From contig JAZTZL010000027.1 in the NCBI GenBank assembly GCA_045637425.1, positions 1-12,340 on the forward strand: 12,340 bases of DNA, given 5' to 3'. Below, in pieces: positions 1 through 6,967 of the stretch. This stretch comes from CAJGBR01 sp045637425. GTDB taxonomy: Bacteria > Bacteroidota > Bacteroidia > Bacteroidales > Rikenellaceae. A model generated the notes under the pieces. The model was not told the origin of the DNA and did not search any database. It was given only the letters and a program-made list of their open reading frames with translations. Both the position numbers and the translations under genes were made by a program. Each line of letters opens with the position of its first letter. The stretch's first letter is position 1.

Positions 1-53
1 ATTAATGAATAGGCCTCATCCTTACTCATACGTGATTTGCAATTCTCTACCAT
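1..53 (-). CDS. N-terminal fragment of an unidentified protein, cut by the window edge
   Basis: Reading leftwards from an ATG at 53, 17 complete codons are open to the edge; the peptide begins MVENCKSRMSKDEAYSL. A second in-frame ATG at codon 9 is an alternative start. The case for a real gene is the upstream sequence: a perfect Bacteroidota -7 box (TATCTTTG on the minus strand) lies about 30 bases upstream. The visible stretch is too short to recognise a family, and no function is proposed. Confidence 0.5.
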   Translation of the reverse strand, partial: MVENCKSRMSKDEAYSL

Positions 54-82
54 AATAACACTTTTACATCTAAATTATATCG

Positions 83-113
83 CAAAGATAAAAAACTAAG
101 AATTAAGATAAAA
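83..113 (-). promoter_or_regulatory. Bacteroidota-type promoter for the gene leaving the left edge
   Basis: On the minus strand, TATCTTTG (83-90) matches the TAnnTTTG -7 consensus of the Bacteroidota primary sigma factor. Exactly 19 bases upstream is TTTT (110-113), three of four matches to the TTTG -33 box. Transcription would start near 76, giving a leader of about 22 bases before the ATG at 53. Confidence 0.55.
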
Positions 114-398
114 GATGTACTTCTGCGGATACTTACGGTAAACGGATGTAAACCCTTGTCAACTATCTACACGAAATGACAAAAAAATAAGCTCCGCAAA
201 TTCTCCACGTCAGAAATATATCTCAAAAATATGTGAAATTTGGGAACCATCAAAAAGCAGCCTGAAAGTGTTAAATTTCAGAATATGTTGATAATTAAAG
301 ATTTACAAATAGTTATTTCTGGTTAGTTTTGGTTGCTTTGGATTTCTAAATACTATCCCTAAATTTAGGAATTTATTACAATTGAGCTAAATCATTTG
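114..398. other. AT-rich intergenic region with no gene seen
   Basis: This stretch separates the promoter of the left-edge gene from the 3' end of the antiporter gene. Neither strand carries a convincing reading frame. It contains a 12-base perfect palindrome (cctaaatttagg, 358-369) about 30 bases past the antiporter stop codon and a weak 6-bp inverted repeat (262-267 with 276-281). Neither is followed by a convincing T-run on the minus strand, so no terminator is called. Confidence 0.5.
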
Positions 399-1871
399 CT
401 AAACTTCAGGAGTCGACTGCGAAACATATCTTGAGAACTCTTCGACCTGCTTCGGATTCTCGGCAATGACATACAACTTATCTCCTAACTCTAACCTCGT
501 ATTGCCTCGTGGCGAGAAAAAGCGACCTCGACGATCTATCAAAACTACAAGTATCGAATCCGGAATCTTTATCTCAAGTATCTGTTTACCAACTACGTGT
601 GAGTTATCGACAACTACTACCTCGCGCAACTCGCTGCGGTAGGTATCCGCAAGGTGCACAAAATAGTGCGGCTTAAGTTTCGACGGAACTACAAGTCCAA
701 GAAGTCGCGCGCACCGAAATACCGTAGATCCTTGAAATATCAATGAAGTCAAAGAGATGAAAAATACAATATTGAATATCGACTCTGCGTGATGGACTCC
801 GGCTACCAACGGATAGGTTGCAAAAATAATAGGAACCGCACCCCTCAAACCACACCACGATAAGAAGACTCGGTCGCGCAACTGCATCTTCCACGGAAGT
901 GTACACAATATGACCGCGATGGGACGAGCTATGAATATTAGGAATAACGATATGATTACACCCGGCACTGCAACCTTCCACATATGTGACGGAAATACCA
1001 AAAGTCCCAATGTCAAGAACATCACAATCTGCATCAACCACGATATTCCATCAAAGAATTTCATCAGACTGCGCTTATGAACGAGCGTATTATTACCAAG
1101 AATTACACCCATAACATATACTGCCAAAAATCCATTACCCATCACAACATCTGTAACCGTATATGTAATGAATACCAGTGCCATAGCCATTACGGGATAG
1201 AGCCCGTCAATATCGAGCCTAATTCTGTTTATCAACCAGACACTCAATTTACCGAACACAAAACCACCCACAGCTCCAATAATCATTCCTCCAAAGAACT
1301 TCGGAATCAACACCAGCCACGAACTCTCTGGATTCTGAATCAGCGATATAAGCGACACCGTAAGAAAGAATGCCATCGGATCGTTACTACCACTCTCAAA
1401 TTCGAGCAAGGGACGAAGATTATGCTTCAGGCCTGCCTCCTTCTGTCTGAATATAGCAAATGTCGAGGCAGCGTCTGTTGATGAAATTACGGCACCCAAC
1501 AATAGCGATTCAATCAAAGGAAACGTACCCATCGCAAAATAACAAAACAACCCTACGCACAGCGCAGTAATCGCTACACCAAGAGTTGAAAGTGTTACGC
1601 CTTTTACCCATATAGGCTTTATATTTGCCCAATTTGTGTCCATACCTCCAGAAAAAAGTATGATATTCAGAGCCACTACGCCTAAAAACTGTGCAATCCC
1701 CGGGTCATCAAACCAGATTCCTCCAACCCCTTCCGATCCTGCAAGCATACCAATTCCGATAAAAAGTATCAAAATCGGCACTCCAATTCGATGTGAAGTC
1801 TTACTCGATATTACACTGATTAGAAGCAATATAGCTCCAAACATCAAAATATTTTCTAAAGAAAATGACAT
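399..1871 (-). CDS. nhaP2: Potassium/proton antiporter, CvrA/NhaP2 type (CPA family)
   Basis: The product (490 residues) is an inner-membrane cation/proton antiporter expected to exchange K+ (possibly Na+) for protons in pH and volume control. Residues 1-395 are almost continuous hydrophobic segments, consistent with about 12-13 membrane helices. Landmarks typical of NhaP-type exchangers are visible: STDAAST at 131-137, GSNDPMAF at 161-168 with the paired N163-D164 expected at the ion site, and GLRGAVPI at 341-348. The soluble tail, about 405-480, has the look of a TrkA-C ligand-binding domain, which separates CvrA/NhaP2-type proteins from plain NhaP and suggests nucleotide or ion gating. The ATG at 1871 begins directly at the first helix. 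The gene is single and divergent from the tRNA-Phe gene. Cation specificity cannot be read from sequence. Confidence 0.9.
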   Translation of the reverse strand: MSFSLENILMFGAILLLISVISSKTSHRIGVPILILFIGIGMLAGSEGVGGIWFDDPGIAQFLGVVALNIILFSGGMDTNWANIKPIWVKGVTLSTLGVAITALCVGLFCYFAMGTFPLIESLLLGAVISSTDAASTFAIFRQKEAGLKHNLRPLLEFESGSNDPMAFFLTVSLISLIQNPESSWLVLIPKFFGGMIIGAVGGFVFGKLSVWLINRIRLDIDGLYPVMAMALVFITYTVTDVVMGNGFLAVYVMGVILGNNTLVHKRSLMKFFDGISWLMQIVMFLTLGLLVFPSHMWKVAVPGVIISLFLIFIARPIAVILCTLPWKMQLRDRVFLSWCGLRGAVPIIFATYPLVAGVHHAESIFNIVFFISLTSLIFQGSTVFRCARLLGLVVPSKLKPHYFVHLADTYRSELREVVVVDNSHVVGKQILEIKIPDSILVVLIDRRGRFFSPRGNTRLELGDKLYVIAENPKQVEEFSRYVSQSTPEV

Positions 1872-1887
1872 ATTTTTTAATTTTTAT

Positions 1888-1918
1888 TTTGTTATTCAAA
1901 TTATTTGTTCTACCTTTG
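1888..1918 (+). promoter_or_regulatory. Perfect Bacteroidota promoter for tRNA-Phe
   Basis: TTTG (1888-1891), exactly 19 bases, then TACCTTTG (1911-1918) matches TTTG-N19-TAnnTTTG at every specified position. Transcription should begin near 1925, giving an 11-base 5' leader ahead of the mature tRNA at 1936. Confidence 0.85.
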
Positions 1919-1928
1919 CACTCGCAAA
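1897..1928 (-). promoter_or_regulatory. Probable promoter of the antiporter gene, overlapping the tRNA promoter
   Basis: On the minus strand, TTTG (1925-1928) is followed after 20 bases by ATAATTTG (1897-1904), close to TAnnTTTG but one base off in spacing. It is the best match upstream of the antiporter ATG at 1871. It lies almost entirely within the divergent tRNA-Phe promoter (1888-1918). Confidence 0.4.
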
Positions 1929-1935
1929 ACAGGTT

Positions 1936-2008
1936 GGTGTCATAGCTCAGTTGGTAGAGCAAAGGACTGAAAATCCTTGTGTCCCCGGTTCGACTCCTGG
2001 TGACACCA
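1936..2008 (+). tRNA. tRNA-Phe, anticodon GAA
   Basis: This is a 73-base cloverleaf. The acceptor stem (GGTGTCA with TGACACC) is fully paired and the discriminator is A2008. The D stem is GCTC/GAGC. The anticodon stem is AAGGA/TCCTT, closing a 7-base loop with GAA at 1969-1971. The variable loop has 5 bases and the T loop is TTCGACT. CCA is not encoded. One irregularity is that the T stem (CCCGG with CCTGG) carries a C-T mismatch at pair 51-63. The gene has its own promoter and terminator and stands alone. Confidence 0.97.
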
Positions 2009-2013
2009 CTGAT

Positions 2014-2040
2014 AAAGAGAGGTTAAAGCCTCTCTTTTTT
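2014..2040 (+). terminator. Intrinsic terminator of the tRNA-Phe transcript
   Basis: The hairpin GAGAGG (2017-2022) / CCTCTC (2029-2034) has a 6-base loop and is extended by A-T pairs on both sides. It runs directly into a T-tract (2035-2040). It starts 6 bases after the tRNA ends. Confidence 0.88.
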
Positions 2041-2311
2041 CATTTAATACCACACAAACCTTCGCTCTTACAACCATCATATTTTCTCAATTTTCAAACA
2101 CACAATATTGCCCTTGGCAAATATCACCAATTACAAAGATATGATTTTTTTCGTAAATTACAAAACCTTTGCACGGTGGTGATAGTTGCTCATTATTTGC
2201 GGGAATGAACACCATCTATGCAACAAATTTTATTACTAGAAAGATACGCTATTATGCTGTCAGTAATAATTAGCTAATAGGTTACGACATATTTCTTATA
2301 AACATCAACAA
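2041..2311. other. Intergenic region without an identified gene
   Basis: About 270 AT-rich bases lie between the tRNA terminator and the hairpin at 2312. Contents worth noting are a -7-like AACCTTTG (2164-2171) without a good -33 box, a 22-codon reading frame on the plus strand (ATG 2205 to TAG 2273), and an 8-bp perfect inverted repeat (ttattact 2230-2237, agtaataa 2262-2269) inside that frame. None is enough to call a gene. Confidence 0.4.
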
Positions 2312-2339
2312 ATGCGGCTGCGAATTAACGCAGCCGCAT
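2312..2339. terminator. Strong 11-bp hairpin, probable terminator of the lipid acyltransferase operon
   Basis: ATGCGGCTGCG (2312-2322) and CGCAGCCGCAT (2329-2339) pair perfectly around a 6-base AATTAA loop. The hairpin lies about 100 bases beyond the stop codon of the minus-strand acyltransferase gene. The minus-strand sequence after it is T-rich but broken (TTTGTTGATGTTTAT). The symmetric stem could also stop transcription from the left. The lack of a clean T-run lowers confidence. Confidence 0.55.
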
Positions 2340-2442
2340 AATTTAATTCAAGATACTTTCAAATGGCAGATTTCTAAATCCAATCAAAAATTCAATGCCA
2401 GAATCACAAACCTCAACTGCCAATCGACATCTTCAATATCAT

Positions 2443-3342
2443 CTACAAGTTTATGAAATGACGTTCCTTCTTTTTTGGATAGACATCATCGAGTGTAATC
2501 AGAATTCCGGTCTCTTCAACGCAGCCGAACTCGCGGTTGCAAACGGTTCCGAATACCTTCATAGTCGGTGACAGATTCATATACGAATTTATCAGCGGCG
2601 GGATATTCTCATTCAGGTTGCGAACTTCACGAGTCAGAATCTTATAATTCTCCTTGTAATCGGCACCCGTAAATATCGACTCCATCTTCGCCGAATCTAT
2701 GTTCATATTTATAGGATCCTTAGGCAACAGCAATCCCTCTCTATCTCCGAAATAGCGATTCAGAAAATATATCAGCAGATCTCTCGCTTCTGTATTGTAG
2801 TCACCATACATCGTAACCTTCCCAAAGAAATATTTCACTTCAGGGTTATTTACTACCAGCGCACCGATGCCGTCCCACAGATTATCCAACGCAAAGAGTG
2901 ATTTCAGATTTCGGCGCTGATATTTTGGTTGCACAAAAGATCGGCCCAATTCGATTGAATATGGAAGATAATCTGTTCTGAATTTATCACTGAATTGAAA
3001 ATAGTGCTCAGTCGAGAGATATTTTGTATCAGAATTGCGCGAGATAATATAGCGATAACCGCCCACAATCTCCTTATCTTCGCTATCCCAGACTACAAGT
3101 TGTTTGTAACCATCATCAACCAAGTCATACTCGTCAATGTCGATTTCAGCACCCGTTCCGCCACCTGCATCACGAAATGCCACCTCTCTCAGGCGACCGA
3201 TCTCGCGCATAACCGAAGGCGCACTCTTGTAATCAATTACATATATTTCGTTTCCACCATAGTTGGTATCTCGCAACTTGAACTGCGGCAATAATTCGCG
3301 TTCCAAAAGTTCACGTTCTACCGGTTGGATTATTGGCTCCAT
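2443..3342 (-). CDS. glsB: N-acyltransferase, GlsB/OlsB-like (GNAT fold)
   Basis: The protein has 299 residues from the ATG at 3342; a TTG two codons earlier is less likely. It belongs to the OlsB-like acyltransferases that transfer a 3-hydroxy-fatty-acyl group from acyl-ACP to the amino group of an amino acid, the first step of ornithine- or glycine-lipid synthesis. Recognisable blocks, numbered from this ATG, are IGRLREVAF at 48-56, GGGTG at 60-64, VGGYRY at 93-98 (the acyl-transfer core) and ELGRSFVQPKYQ at 131-142. It lies 31 bases downstream of an O-acyltransferase gene on the same strand. That pairing is known for glsB-glsA of Bacteroides thetaiotaomicron, which make glycine and serine-glycine lipids. 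Glycine as acceptor is inferred from lineage; ornithine is possible. It is cytosolic or membrane-associated with no signal peptide. Confidence 0.8.
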   Translation of the reverse strand: MEPIIQPVERELLERELLPQFKLRDTNYGGNEIYVIDYKSAPSVMREIGRLREVAFRDAGGGTGAEIDIDEYDLVDDGYKQLVVWDSEDKEIVGGYRYIISRNSDTKYLSTEHYFQFSDKFRTDYLPYSIELGRSFVQPKYQRRNLKSLFALDNLWDGIGALVVNNPEVKYFFGKVTMYGDYNTEARDLLIYFLNRYFGDREGLLLPKDPINMNIDSAKMESIFTGADYKENYKILTREVRNLNENIPPLINSYMNLSPTMKVFGTVCNREFGCVEETGILITLDDVYPKKKERHFINL

Positions 3343-3373
3343 ACACAAAATTCAAATATTCAATCTTGCAAAG

Positions 3374-4186
3374 TTACTCTTTTTTCATCAAGTCGTAGCA
3401 ATTTTGACGAATAATTTGAGTCCATTTTCGATAATTTGGTTCAGCATTAAGACTTTTCCACTTGATAGGTTTACCTACTACGACCTTGATATTCTTGCCC
3501 TTCTGGCGCAACATTTCGTCTGGCAACAGCAACATTTCGATATTAAATTTTATTCCAAGCTTTGCACGCCACTTAGCCAAACGATAGAATTTCATTGAGT
3601 TACGTCCCGTAACAAACAATGGCACAATATCTCGTTGATTCTGAATAGCTTTCTGAACGAAACTTTTTTTCCATTCGAGGTCGATAATTTTACCGTCAAT
3701 CAAACGCGAGCAGAGTCCCGCAGGAAAATATAGTACATTATCTTTGCCGCTGCAAAGTTCATTCAAGCGAGCTGCGTAATCACCCTTCTGGTTGCCGTGT
3801 TTATTAACCGGCACAAACAAATCTTTAATTGGAGCAACATTCATCAGCAGGTCATTTACCACAGCACGAGTTTCGCCCGTTTTGAGATTCAATTGCTCGA
3901 GCAGTATCAGTCCATCAATGCCACCAAGCGGGTGATTCGATGCAAAGAGTGGCCTTTCCACTTCGGCAAGATTTTCCAATCCAACGATTTCTCTTCCTAT
4001 CTCAAGTTTATCGAGCACGGCTGTAATAAATTCCACATTACTCAATCCATCGCCATATATCAATAACTCATTAAGTTCCTCTTGGTGAATCAGTCGTGAC
4101 AACCAATTAGTAACAAATCGAGGAATCCTTGAAGCCAACCGCGGACTCTTTTTCTCTATAACTTTTCTAACGTCTATTAATTCCAT
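3374..4186 (-). CDS. glsA: O-acyltransferase, GlsA/PlsC-like
   Basis: This 270-residue protein of the PlsC/LPLAT acyltransferase superfamily is expected to add the second fatty acid to the hydroxyl of an N-acyl-amino-acid (lyso) lipid. Motif I appears as SNHPLGGIDG at 83-92, with H85 and D91; it is one residue longer than the classical HX4D, a form I associate with the hemolysin/OlsA-like branch. FPAGLCSR at 154-161 corresponds to the FPEGTRS phosphate-binding block. VPVNKHG at 125-131 is a conserved middle block. No obvious membrane helix is present. It is first in a two-gene operon with the N-acyltransferase, so the two steps of one lipid pathway are co-expressed. A role in phosphatidic acid synthesis is the main alternative, but the neighbour argues against it. 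Confidence 0.8.
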   Translation of the reverse strand: MELIDVRKVIEKKSPRLASRIPRFVTNWLSRLIHQEELNELLIYGDGLSNVEFITAVLDKLEIGREIVGLENLAEVERPLFASNHPLGGIDGLILLEQLNLKTGETRAVVNDLLMNVAPIKDLFVPVNKHGNQKGDYAARLNELCSGKDNVLYFPAGLCSRLIDGKIIDLEWKKSFVQKAIQNQRDIVPLFVTGRNSMKFYRLAKWRAKLGIKFNIEMLLLPDEMLRQKGKNIKVVVGKPIKWKSLNAEPNYRKWTQIIRQNCYDLMKKE

Positions 4187-4204
4187 TTCACAACTTTAGA
4201 ACGA

Positions 4205-4235
4205 CAAAATTAGCATTTTTTAGAAAAATATCATA
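4205..4235 (-). promoter_or_regulatory. Promoter of the glsA-glsB-like operon
   Basis: On the minus strand TAATTTTG (4205-4212) matches the TAnnTTTG -7 box exactly. Nineteen bases upstream is TATG (4232-4235), three of four matches to TTTG. The predicted start near 4198 leaves a leader of about 12 bases before the ATG at 4186. It sits in the 106-base gap shared with divergent ligA, for which no convincing promoter was found. Confidence 0.6.
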
Positions 4236-4292
4236 TTGCGTTAAGGTATTCCACTAAATATTTTTTAATTTTACAGCCTGAAAAATTTGCGA

Positions 4293-6344
4293 ATGAACAC
4301 CATTAAAGATGAGATATTACGACTCAGAGATGAGTTAAACATTCATAATCACAAGTATTATGTATTGGGCAAGCCCGAAATTTCCGACTACGAATTTGAC
4401 GTTATGATGCGCCAGTTGGAGGATTTGGAAAGGGCATATCCTGAGATGTATGACCCGAACTCTCCGACTCAGCGCGTAGGTAGCGACATAGCAGAGGGAT
4501 TTACTCAAGTAGCACACCGTTACCCGATGATGTCATTGGGGAATACCTATTCGCTCGAGGAGTTGCGCGATTTCGCAGACAGAGTGAATCGCGAAAGTGA
4601 AAGCAGTGTTGAATTTGTTTGCGAATTGAAATACGATGGTCTGGCAATCAGCCTTACCTACGAGCGAGGCGAACTCGTTCGTGCTGTAACCCGAGGCGAC
4701 GGAAATGTGGGCGATGATGTTACGCGCAATGTGCGCACAATAAAGTCCATACCTCTGAAATTGATTGGCAGCGGTTATCCCGAACTGTTCGAAATCAGAG
4801 GTGAGATTTTTATGCCACACAGTTCATTCGACAGGCTCAATGCCGAGCGCGAGGCCGACGGCGAACAACCATTTGCCAATCCTCGAAATGCAGCATCTGG
4901 CACACTCAAATTATTGGATTCTGCAGAGGTTGCTCGTCGAGGACTTTCATCAATACTTTATGGCATTTACGGCGAAAATCTGCCATATAAGCGTCACTCG
5001 GAAGCAATGGCAGCTTGTGCACAATGGGGATTGCCCATATCTGACAAGAGCGCAGTATTCAACAACATAGACCAACTGATGGAGTATATCAATTCGTGGG
5101 CAGAGCGTCGCAACACGCTGCCATACGATATTGACGGAATGGTGATAAAGGCCGATGACATTGCGCTGCAGCAGAGGCTCGGATTCACAGCCAAATCTCC
5201 TCGCTGGGCAGTAGCCTACAAGTTCAAGGCCGAGCAGGCTGAAGCAAGGCTGCTGAGTGTCGAATTCTCCGTAGGACGAACCGGCGCGGTTACTCCCGTA
5301 GCAAATCTTACGCCCGTACACTTGGCAGGCACTACCGTAAAGCGAGCATCGCTGCACAATCAAGACCAGATAATGTTGCACGACATTCGCATCGGCGATT
5401 CGGTATATGTAGAAAAGGGGGGAGAAATAATACCAAAGGTTGCAGGCGTAAATCTTGAGTTGCGTCCGGCAGAGAGCACGCCACTGCTTTTCCCTGAAAG
5501 ATGTCCCGAATGCAATACGCCATTGATAAAGATTGATGCGCGTCACTACTGTCCGAATCAGAGCCATTGTCCGCCGCAAATTGTAGGGCGCATCACGCAC
5601 TTCATATCTCGCAAGGCTATGAACATCGACGGGCTCGGCGAAGAGACCATCGTTATGTTCTATGAAAATGGTGTGATTAAGGATATTACCGACCTGTACA
5701 CACTCAATAGGAAAACCCTGTTATCATTGCCGAGAATGGGCGAAAAATCGGTAGACAATATCTTTAATAGCATCGAAAGTTCAAAGCAAGTGCCTTTCGC
5801 GCGACTGCTCTACGCCATCGGCATCAGATTCGTAGGCCAGACAAAGGCGCAGAATTTGGCTACGCATTTTGGCTCGATGGAGGCGATTATGAACGCATCG
5901 CTCGAGGAGCTGGTCGCTGCGCCCGAAATCGGAACAACGATTGCAGAGAGTGTGATTTCATTCTTTGCAGATGAGGATAATCGCACAATGGTGGCACGAC
6001 TCGCCGAGTTCGGACTGCAGATGAACAGCCAGAAGGAGGCGCTCGCATCGGAAAGTCTCGCGGGGAAATCGTTCGTAGTCACGGGCAGTTTCGAGCAATA
6101 CTCACGAGAGCAACTCAAGGAGTTAATCGAATCGAACGGTGGAAAATTTCTCACCTCGGTGTCGGGCTCAACAAACTATCTGCTGGCCGGAGCCAAAGTA
6201 GGTAAAACAAAACTCGAAAAAGCCGAAAGAAATGGCACTCAGATAATTAACCTCGACCAATTTATGGCGATGATTGGAAATGGTGAGACAGCAATTAAAA
6301 CAGATAATCAACCACAAAAAGAGCAACAACAATCGCTCTTTTAG
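4293..6344 (+). CDS. ligA: NAD+-dependent DNA ligase LigA
   Basis: LigA seals nicks during replication and repair using NAD+. The product has 683 residues from the ATG at 4293; an in-frame TTG two codons upstream is less likely. Length is normal for the family. Order of domains: Ia NMN-binding region (about 1-65) with HNHKYYV and ISDYEFD; adenylation domain with the nucleophile K113 in KYDG; OB fold; a zinc finger with C404, C407, C420 and C426; helix-hairpin-helix repeats (about 430-580); and a C-terminal BRCT domain (about 588-665) starting LAGKSFVVTG. All catalytic landmarks are present. It is the first gene of a probable operon with the DUF3109 and M23 peptidase genes, 24 bases ahead of the former, and is divergent from the glycine-lipid-type operon. 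Confidence 0.98.
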   Translation: MNTIKDEILRLRDELNIHNHKYYVLGKPEISDYEFDVMMRQLEDLERAYPEMYDPNSPTQRVGSDIAEGFTQVAHRYPMMSLGNTYSLEELRDFADRVNRESESSVEFVCELKYDGLAISLTYERGELVRAVTRGDGNVGDDVTRNVRTIKSIPLKLIGSGYPELFEIRGEIFMPHSSFDRLNAEREADGEQPFANPRNAASGTLKLLDSAEVARRGLSSILYGIYGENLPYKRHSEAMAACAQWGLPISDKSAVFNNIDQLMEYINSWAERRNTLPYDIDGMVIKADDIALQQRLGFTAKSPRWAVAYKFKAEQAEARLLSVEFSVGRTGAVTPVANLTPVHLAGTTVKRASLHNQDQIMLHDIRIGDSVYVEKGGEIIPKVAGVNLELRPAESTPLLFPERCPECNTPLIKIDARHYCPNQSHCPPQIVGRITHFISRKAMNIDGLGEETIVMFYENGVIKDITDLYTLNRKTLLSLPRMGEKSVDNIFNSIESSKQVPFARLLYAIGIRFVGQTKAQNLATHFGSMEAIMNASLEELVAAPEIGTTIAESVISFFADEDNRTMVARLAEFGLQMNSQKEALASESLAGKSFVVTGSFEQYSREQLKELIESNGGKFLTSVSGSTNYLLAGAKVGKTKLEKAERNGTQIINLDQFMAMIGNGETAIKTDNQPQKEQQQSLF

Positions 6345-6368
6345 ACACTAAAAATAGATTGAACAAAT

Positions 6369-6947
6369 ATGTTATTTGAGATAGATGATAAGATTGTAAG
6401 TCAGGATATTTTGACAGAACCGTTTGCCTGCGATCCGAGCAAATGTCACGGAGCGTGCTGCGTAGAGGGCGATTCAGGAGCCCCTCTCGAACAGGAGGAG
6501 CTACTCGAACTAGAAGAGTCGTTTGAGGCATTCAAACAGTTTATGACACCCGAGGGTTTGCAGTCGGTAGAAGAGAACGGACTTGCAGTAATCGACTCAG
6601 ACGGCGACCTTACTACCCCACTTGTCAATGGAGCCGAATGTGCATTCTCGTTCGTAGTAAACGGCGTGACGCTCTGCGCAATAGAACGCGCGTGGAGCAA
6701 AGGTTTATGCTCATTCCGCAAACCTATCTCGTGTGCATTGTACCCTATCCGCGTAAAACGTTTTGCTACGGGCACATACGGACTGACCTATCACCGCTGG
6801 AGTGCCTGTGTAAATGCAGAACAGTGCGGCAAAAAATTCAACATAAAAGTCTATCAGGCTGTAAAACAACCGCTGATTCAATGTTTCGGTCAGAAATTTT
6901 ATGATTCACTCGAAGAAATCGCTCAACAATTAGAAAACGAAAAATAA
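6369..6947 (+). CDS. Cysteine-rich DUF3109 family protein
   Basis: This 192-residue, probably cytosolic protein of unknown function resembles the DUF3109/YkgJ-like cysteine-cluster proteins common in Bacteroidota. Ten cysteines are visible: C21, C26, C30 and C31 in the N-terminal cluster (ACDPSKCHGACC), C91, C103, C114, C122 (CSFRKPISCALYP), C147 and C153. The spacing suggests a bound metal, either zinc or an iron-sulfur cluster; which one is not shown by the sequence. Residues 41-60 are acidic and probably helical. It lies 24 bases after ligA and 20 bases before the M23 peptidase gene, so it is likely co-transcribed. The neighbours do not reveal its job. Confidence 0.85.
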   Translation: MLFEIDDKIVSQDILTEPFACDPSKCHGACCVEGDSGAPLEQEELLELEESFEAFKQFMTPEGLQSVEENGLAVIDSDGDLTTPLVNGAECAFSFVVNGVTLCAIERAWSKGLCSFRKPISCALYPIRVKRFATGTYGLTYHRWSACVNAEQCGKKFNIKVYQAVKQPLIQCFGQKFYDSLEEIAQQLENEK

Positions 6948-6967
6948 ACCCAATACTATATAGACAG

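Noticed and set aside
358..369. 12-base perfect palindrome cctaaatttagg downstream of the antiporter gene
   Set aside because: Short and AT-rich, no loop for a terminator hairpin, no T-run and no second copy seen; probably chance in AT-rich sequence.
4281..4292. AAAATTTG just before ligA as a -7 promoter box
   Set aside because: It would place the transcription start at or beyond the start codon, and no -33 element lies 19 bases upstream.
4950..5600. Long open frame of 216 codons on the minus strand inside ligA
   Set aside because: It is antisense to a fully conserved ligA, has no recognisable domain and no promoter; it is a shadow of the ligA coding frame.
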